From NCBI GenBank assembly GCA_007922225.1, contig ML679989.1, positions 19,968,915-20,032,914 on the forward strand: a stretch of DNA of 64,000 bases, in the 5' to 3' direction. Shown here piece after piece: positions 58,811 through 64,000 of the stretch. How positions within the stretch are numbered: the first letter of the stretch is position 1; the number at the start of each line of letters is the position of its first letter. The position numbers and the translations under genes were made by a program. The notes under the pieces were generated by a model that saw only the letters and a program-made list of their open reading frames with translations, was not told the DNA's origin and did not search any database. This DNA is from Emydura subglobosa. Taxonomy: Eukaryota; Chordata; Testudines; Chelidae.

Positions 58811-59554
58811 CAGAGCCACTGCCAGCACAGGCCCTTCAGGAGTCCCGTCTCCACGGAGCTGGCATGGCTTGGGAAAGGGCGACAGTCCCAGGAGTGACGG
58901 GAGAGCACCAGTCATTCCGCTTTGCGAAGCCCTGGAGCTTCCTGACCTTTCAGTGCAGCGTGGGCTGTCCGGCCTGTTCCTGCCGCACCAGGGACTGGCT
59001 GAACTACCGCACCGGCTGGGAGCGCCACAGCCCCGCCAGACTGTGCTGCCGGCAATGCCACCCCTGCCCTCCAAAGGGGAACCACCAAGGGAAGGAGAAG
59101 CTCACGTTCTGCCGAGCCCTCGGAGAACCAGCCCATGGCAGGCATCTGAGCACGGTCTCATTCGAGATGTAATCAATACATGGCAGGGCCACCTGGACTT
59201 TACAGCAGGACATTCACCCTAGCGGGGGATGTCCAGGCACCAGCCATACCCCTTCCCCCCACCCCAGCGCAAGGCATTTTTTCAAACGTTAGCTGCTGTG
59301 TGGAGCAGGCTGGCCCTGCGAGTCATGCTCAGCTGCAAACCTTGCTAAAGGTAATGCCAGGACAAGCTCAGTCTCATTCACTCAGCAGGTGCAGCGTCAA
59401 TGATGGAACCAGGCCGTCTACAGGGACTGGAAAAATCACATTCTCCAGAGAACCTCAGAATAACCATCCCTGTGCAGTCAGCAACCCCTGGAGTTAACCA
59501 CTGGTTTAGTGACCTCCCAGAGACGCAGGTGCCACCAGTGCCTTCTCCAGGAGC

Positions 59555-59940
59555 AGGCTGGGCAAAATTTGATTTTTATTTCTATTTTATTTGATTTTTA
59601 TAATTTTGATGGATAATATCAGAGGTTATTTTTAAGCATTTTTATTATTTTTATATATTTAAATGTTCATATGGCAGGAAATCGGGGGAGTCTGATACTA
59701 ACTAATTACAGTAGATGCTCAGATTAAAAAAGTTAAAACTTTATAACCGTTAAAACAGGAATTGTCAACATCACGTGTCAAAATATACACGGTAAATATC
59801 CTGAAATCAAACTCTAACAAATTCTCGAGCACCATTTTTCTGACTTTGCCTAGCTGTACGTTTCCATCATTATCGGTTTTTGCATGGGTGCTGAAATCGA
59901 CGTTTATTGACTTTTACCGATAGAAATCTAATCCGTCCAA
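59555..59940. repeat. AT-rich dispersed repeat, copy 2
   Basis: Diverged copy of the 41450-41765 repeat in the same orientation, extending further right through ATCGGTTTTTGCATGGGTGC and ACTTTTACCGATAGAAATC. The family is not named. Confidence 0.75.
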
Positions 59941-61384
59941 ATCTATCCCGGAGAGCAAAGACAGCGCACACAACAGGGCCACAATCTCGGCTTTTTTGCT
60001 GACAGTTACTTTCTGCCGGCCTTTGGTGAGGAGTGCTCTGGCTGGGGGGATCACAGGCTTTCCCCCACTCCAACCACAAGGGCTGGAGCAGAGTAAGGGA
60101 CCCTGCAGGGCTTTGGTTTTAAAGGGCACGACACCCGCTTTGCAGGGAGTTAGGCCCAAATCCTAGGACATGCTGGTGACGTCCAGACATGCTGAAAATG
60201 CTGCTGGAGAGGTGTCAGATAAAGAGCGCTTGGCACGTTGCATATCTGCAGCCTGGCATCCTGAGCTTTGCTCTGCCAAGTCCCGTGCGGGATGAGTTAG
60301 GGTCTGGAAAACACCCTCATATTGTCAGTAAGTAATGGGGCAGGAAGTCCTAGGCCAGCTTTATTTCTTTATGACAGCGAAGTACGTTCCTGCACCTGAA
60401 AGGGCCCATGGCTTCTTCCACACCTACTAGTTCCAAAGTGGCCCCTAGGGTGTCCAAGAGCTCGCGCACCACCTCTCCATTTACACTCCCATAATGCCCG
60501 GGCATCCCACTGGCACCCCCGACAGCTCAGACCCAGGCTGTGCCCACATCCCCACAGCACGTTCATCCAGAAAGGCACCGGTGCCGCCGCAGAAACATTT
60601 GCCTTGCTCAGCCAACGCCAGCATGCCGGGCGACCCTGCAGGCGTCTCCAGCTAGTGCCTTGCACACTGGTGGGTTGGAGATTAGGAGTCCAGGCCATTG
60701 ACTTGATGCTGAGGTTTCAGAGCCTCTTCCCTTTACTTTTGCTTCTTGTGTAGTCATTAGTACAAAATCCCCCTTCTCCCCTCCCTCCAAATGTGGCCCT
60801 TCCTTGCTTCCTTCACTCTGAAGAGCAGAGCAGAGATGAGAGGAGGGAAAAACTAACCCCTGAGTACAAGGCCTGTGTAGCACAACATGGCTACCAGGCA
60901 GGATAACGGCCTCCCTGAGGGTCTGGCTAAGCTCTGAAACAAGCGTCCCCCTGGCCGGGGGCCACACAACGCGAGGACAGTGACACTGGCTAGTGGCTGC
61001 CTTGGAAAACCACATTCTTGAGTCACTGTATTTATTGTATTTGGGTTTCTACAACAATACAAGGTCACAACAGGGAGCCGCTTCATACAGGAGGACCAAA
61101 GAGGTTGTCGTTGGGCCTGACTTCTCTTCAGAGCTGCCAATGCCTTTCTGTAGTCACAGACATAAACACGAACCCTCCCTCTGCCAGTGCCTCCCTCCCT
61201 TCCCAGAGCCCCGGGCAGGTTCATTGCTGGGCAATGGACACAGCTGGGCAGTTCAGTGGCTGGAAGAACACACTGGGCAGGTGGCCAAGCCCCTACTGTC
61301 GTGTGAGGAAGTGCAGAGGAGCCAAAGTCCACCTCAGACATTTTATACCCACTGCAAGGGACAAGAGGAGAGTCACAGGAACCC
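59941..61384. other. Intron sequence without recognised elements
   Basis: About 1.4 kb. Open frames up to 188 codons are unfamiliar. I see no exon and no repeat. Confidence 0.55.
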
Positions 61385-62862
61385 AAGAACGGCCAGACTG
61401 GGTCAGACCAAGGGCCCATCTAGCCCAGTGTCCTGTCTTCCGCCAGTGGCCAATGCCAGGTGCTTCAGAGGACTGAACAGAACAGAGCACTTCCCAGTGA
61501 TCCAGCCCCTGTCATCCAGTCCCAGCTTCTGGCAGTTGGAGATTTAGGGACACACACAGCCTGACCACCTTGGCTAACAGCCATTGATGCACCTGTACTC
61601 CATGAACATACCTCATTCTTTTTTGAACCCAGTAATACTTTTGGCCTTCATAACATCCCCTGGCAACAAGTTCCACAGGTTAACTGTGCGTTGTGTGAAG
61701 AAGTCCTTCCGTTCGTTTGTTTTAAACCTGCTGCCTATTATTTTCATCAAGTGACCCCGGGTTCCTGTGTTACGTGAAGGGCTAAATAACACTTTCCTAT
61801 TCATTTTCTCCACACCAGTCTTGATATAGGCCTTTATCAGATCCCCTCTTAGTCATCTCTTTTCTAAGCTGAACAATCCCAGTCTTTTTAATCCTTCCTC
61901 GTATGGAAGCTGTTCCAAACCCTAATAATTTTTGTTGCCTTTCTCTGTACTTGTTCCAATTCTAATATAAGTTTTTTTGAGATGGGGTGACCAGAATTGA
62001 ATGCAGTATTCAGTGTGTGGGCATACCAAGAATTTATATAGTGGCTTTTTATGATATTTTCTGTTTTATTTCCCTAATGGTTCCTAGCATTCTGTTAGCT
62101 TTTTTGACTGCCACTGCACATTGAGCAGGTGTAGTTAGAAAACTAGCCACGCTGACTCCGAGATCTCTTTCTTAAGTGGTCACCGCTAATTTAGACCCCA
62201 TCATTTTGTATTTTCATTTTCCAACGTGCATTACTTTGCACTCATCCAACACTGAATTTCATCCTGTCATTTTCTTGCTCAGTCATTCAGTTTAGTGAGA
62301 TCGCTTTGTAACTCTTCACAGTCAGCTTTGGACTTACCTGTCTTGAGTAACTGTGAATCATTTGCAAACTATGCCACCTCACTGCTCACCCCTTTAGCAG
62401 ATCATTTGTGAATCTGTTGATTGGCACAGGTCCCAGTACAGATCCTTGGGGGACCCTGCTATTTACCTCTCTCTACTGTGAAAACTGACCATTTATTCCT
62501 ACCCTTTGTTTCCTATCTTTTTAACCAGCTACTGATCCATGAGAGGACCTTCCGACTTCTCCCATGACTGCTTAGTCCACTTAAAAGACTTTGATGAGGA
62601 ACCTTGTCAAAGGCTTTCTGAAAGTCCAAGTACACTATATCCACTGGATCACCCTTCTCCACGTTTGTTGACCCTCTCAAAGAATTGTTGTAGATTAGTG
62701 AGGCATGATTTCTTTTTACAAAAGCCGTGTTGACCCTTCCGCAATAAATCATGTTCATCTATGTCTCTGAGAATTCTGCTCTTTACTATAGCTTCAGGCA
62801 ATTTGTCCGGTACTGACATTAGGCTATTGGCCTGTAATTACCAGGATCGTCTCTCAAGTCCA
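61385..62862 (-). mobile_element. CR1 LINE, 1.5 kb 3' portion
   Basis: The longest CR1 here. The plus strand begins AGAACGGCCAGACTGGGTCA and GGGCCCATCTAGCCCAGTGT, the reverse complement of the CR1 3' end. On the minus strand, decayed ORF2 pieces read GDPVDIVYLDFQKAFDKVPH (62670-62590; the RT motif A with FDKVPH) and, near the end, [20 protein letters not shown]. Stops and indels break the frame. Confidence 0.93.
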
Positions 62863-64000
62863 TTCTCCAGACACTGTAATGAGAACCCCAAGGCCTCTAA
62901 ATCACCTGCCCATCACTCCCTGAAGCATTTACAACACACACCTTCTCCCACAGGGGCAGGTTATCTGTGACCAGCACTGAACGCAGCTGGCACCAACGGA
63001 AACCACCAGTTTCAGGCCCTGCTGGGGTTTCTGATCATTCAATACACTAACACAGAATGAGAGGGGAAAGCAAAGAGTCTTTACTCTGGCCTAGCCACCA
63101 GAAAGACCAGGTGTTCCCACCGAGGCACAGCTCCCAGGCAGTCAGGGAGAGCAAAACCAGAATCCCTGTGCTCTTTAGTGTCACTAAATTACACTCACAG
63201 GGCAGCTTGCTGTGCGTGTGTATGTGCGCATGCCTTTGTGTGTGCATGTGTGCTTGTGCATGCGTGAGTACTGCCCACCTGAGAATTCAAAAACGATGCA
63301 TCTGGCCACTCAGTTTAAAGGGACTGGCTTTAAAATCATGAGTTGTTTTGTTTTTTTTAAACAAAGTTCTTCATTTCCTTTCTTTTGTGAGCCTTTATTG
63401 GTAGAAACAAATAGAAGCTGAGATTCTCCCATATTCACATGACTCCAGGTGCTGGGGCTTTGAGAAAACACCAATATCACAAGACTCTCAATAAAATCCT
63501 GAGAGAGGATCACACTGTGAGCATGTGGCTAGGCACGGCAAGGGGCAGTGGGAGGAAGCTCTGGTTATTGCAGACAGACTGGTGGATACCGTGTGACACG
63601 GAGCGACAGTGCTGGGTAAACAGACCCAATGCAGTTTCTAAAGCAAAACCTTCCCAAGGCTGCAGAGGTGAGCTAAGGCACAAGAACCTGAAAAGAACCA
63701 GAAACCATTCTAAACAGACAGCCACTCTCTGAGAAAAGCCTCAGGAATGTCCCAGCCCAGCACCCTGGAGATGACAGCCAGCTGGCTGGTGTCGTCAGGT
63801 TTTAACACTGCACCCATCACCGTGTTATCTGAGCACCTGTCTCATCTATAAACTTTCCCACAGCCCCTGACCTCAGTGTGACAATCATTTTTTATATGCT
63901 GGGGTTGGAGGGCATGAGGGGGAGGCAGGGGGCAGTGTGAGAAGCTGAGAAGCTGAATAAAGGAACACCACAGAACTGACAAGGGTTAAAAACCGAAGAG
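62863..64000. other. Intron sequence with a TG-rich run
   Basis: About 1.1 kb. An irregular TG/CA-rich run (GTGTGTATGTGCGCATGCC and similar) lies at 63213-63268. Nothing else is recognised. Confidence 0.6.

Larger units (their letters stand above)
56826..64000 (-). other. RGS3: RGS3 upstream intron, 3' part
   Basis: The next exon upstream should end with the codons for a KLQE segment plus one G (phase 1). I looked for it on the minus strand to the end of the window and did not see it, so the intron should be longer than 7.2 kb. It holds two CR1 elements, a MITE and the AT-rich repeat. Confidence 0.7.

Noticed and set aside
56826..64000. A further RGS3 exon upstream of SSEDLKF
   Set aside because: No minus-strand frame with the expected LLLF or NPLYLQSVKLQE text and a phase-1 donor was found.

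Overview
The window is vertebrate nuclear DNA lying inside one large gene, RGS3 (regulator of G-protein signalling 3), transcribed from the minus strand. Three coding exons are recognised from protein similarity and agreeing splice sites: 56782-56825, 35783-35905 and 5325-5945. All other sequence is intron: the 3' part of an upstream intron (56826-64000), a 20.9 kb intron, a 29.8 kb intron, and the 5' part of the next intron (1-5324). The RGS domain itself, and the upstream C2 and PDZ exons, are not in the window.

The organism is a sauropsid and most likely a turtle. The introns are full of CR1 LINE 3' ends, PIF/Harbinger DNA transposons and their short TIR derivatives with the TCTACACTAC-type terminus, several LTR families, MIR-type SINEs and a Penelope-like fragment. 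This mix, with no Alu, B1 or L1, fits a chelonian genome. Species cannot be set from the sequence alone.

Layout on + coordinates. 1-5324: GC-rich RGS3 intron with a small tandem repeat. 5325-5945: large acidic RGS3 exon. 5946-35782: intron with TIR elements (9.0 and 13.2 kb), an LTR (11.8-12.9 kb), a CR1 split by a 1.1 kb insertion (14.4-16.7 kb), a nested complex (21.6-27.35 kb: an LTR split by a TIR fragment, an antisense LTR-like repeat and a 3.5 kb Harbinger), a CA-rich satellite (27.85-28.4 kb) and a solo LTR (32.4-33.1 kb). 35783-35905: RGS3 exon. 35906-56781: intron with an 882 bp TIR element, two LTRs, a short palindromic MITE, an LTR-like end (47 kb), a Jockey-like reverse transcriptase fossil (47.5-48.8 kb), a CR1 split by a solo LTR with a clean 5 bp target duplication (51.1-53.0 kb), SINEs and a Penelope-like piece with a hammerhead-type core (55.6 kb). 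56782-56825: RGS3 exon. 56826-64000: intron with two more CR1 elements.

The only host coding content is RGS3. The two small exons encode the end of a segment before the acidic region (inferred to be the C-terminal strand and helix of a PH-like fold); the large exon encodes an acidic, low-complexity linker holding an RRRTHSEGS motif that matches the mammalian 14-3-3 site. Exon boundaries are in phase with one another, so the three join without a gap. Transposon genes in the window are all broken. No RNA gene, CRISPR array or second host gene was found.
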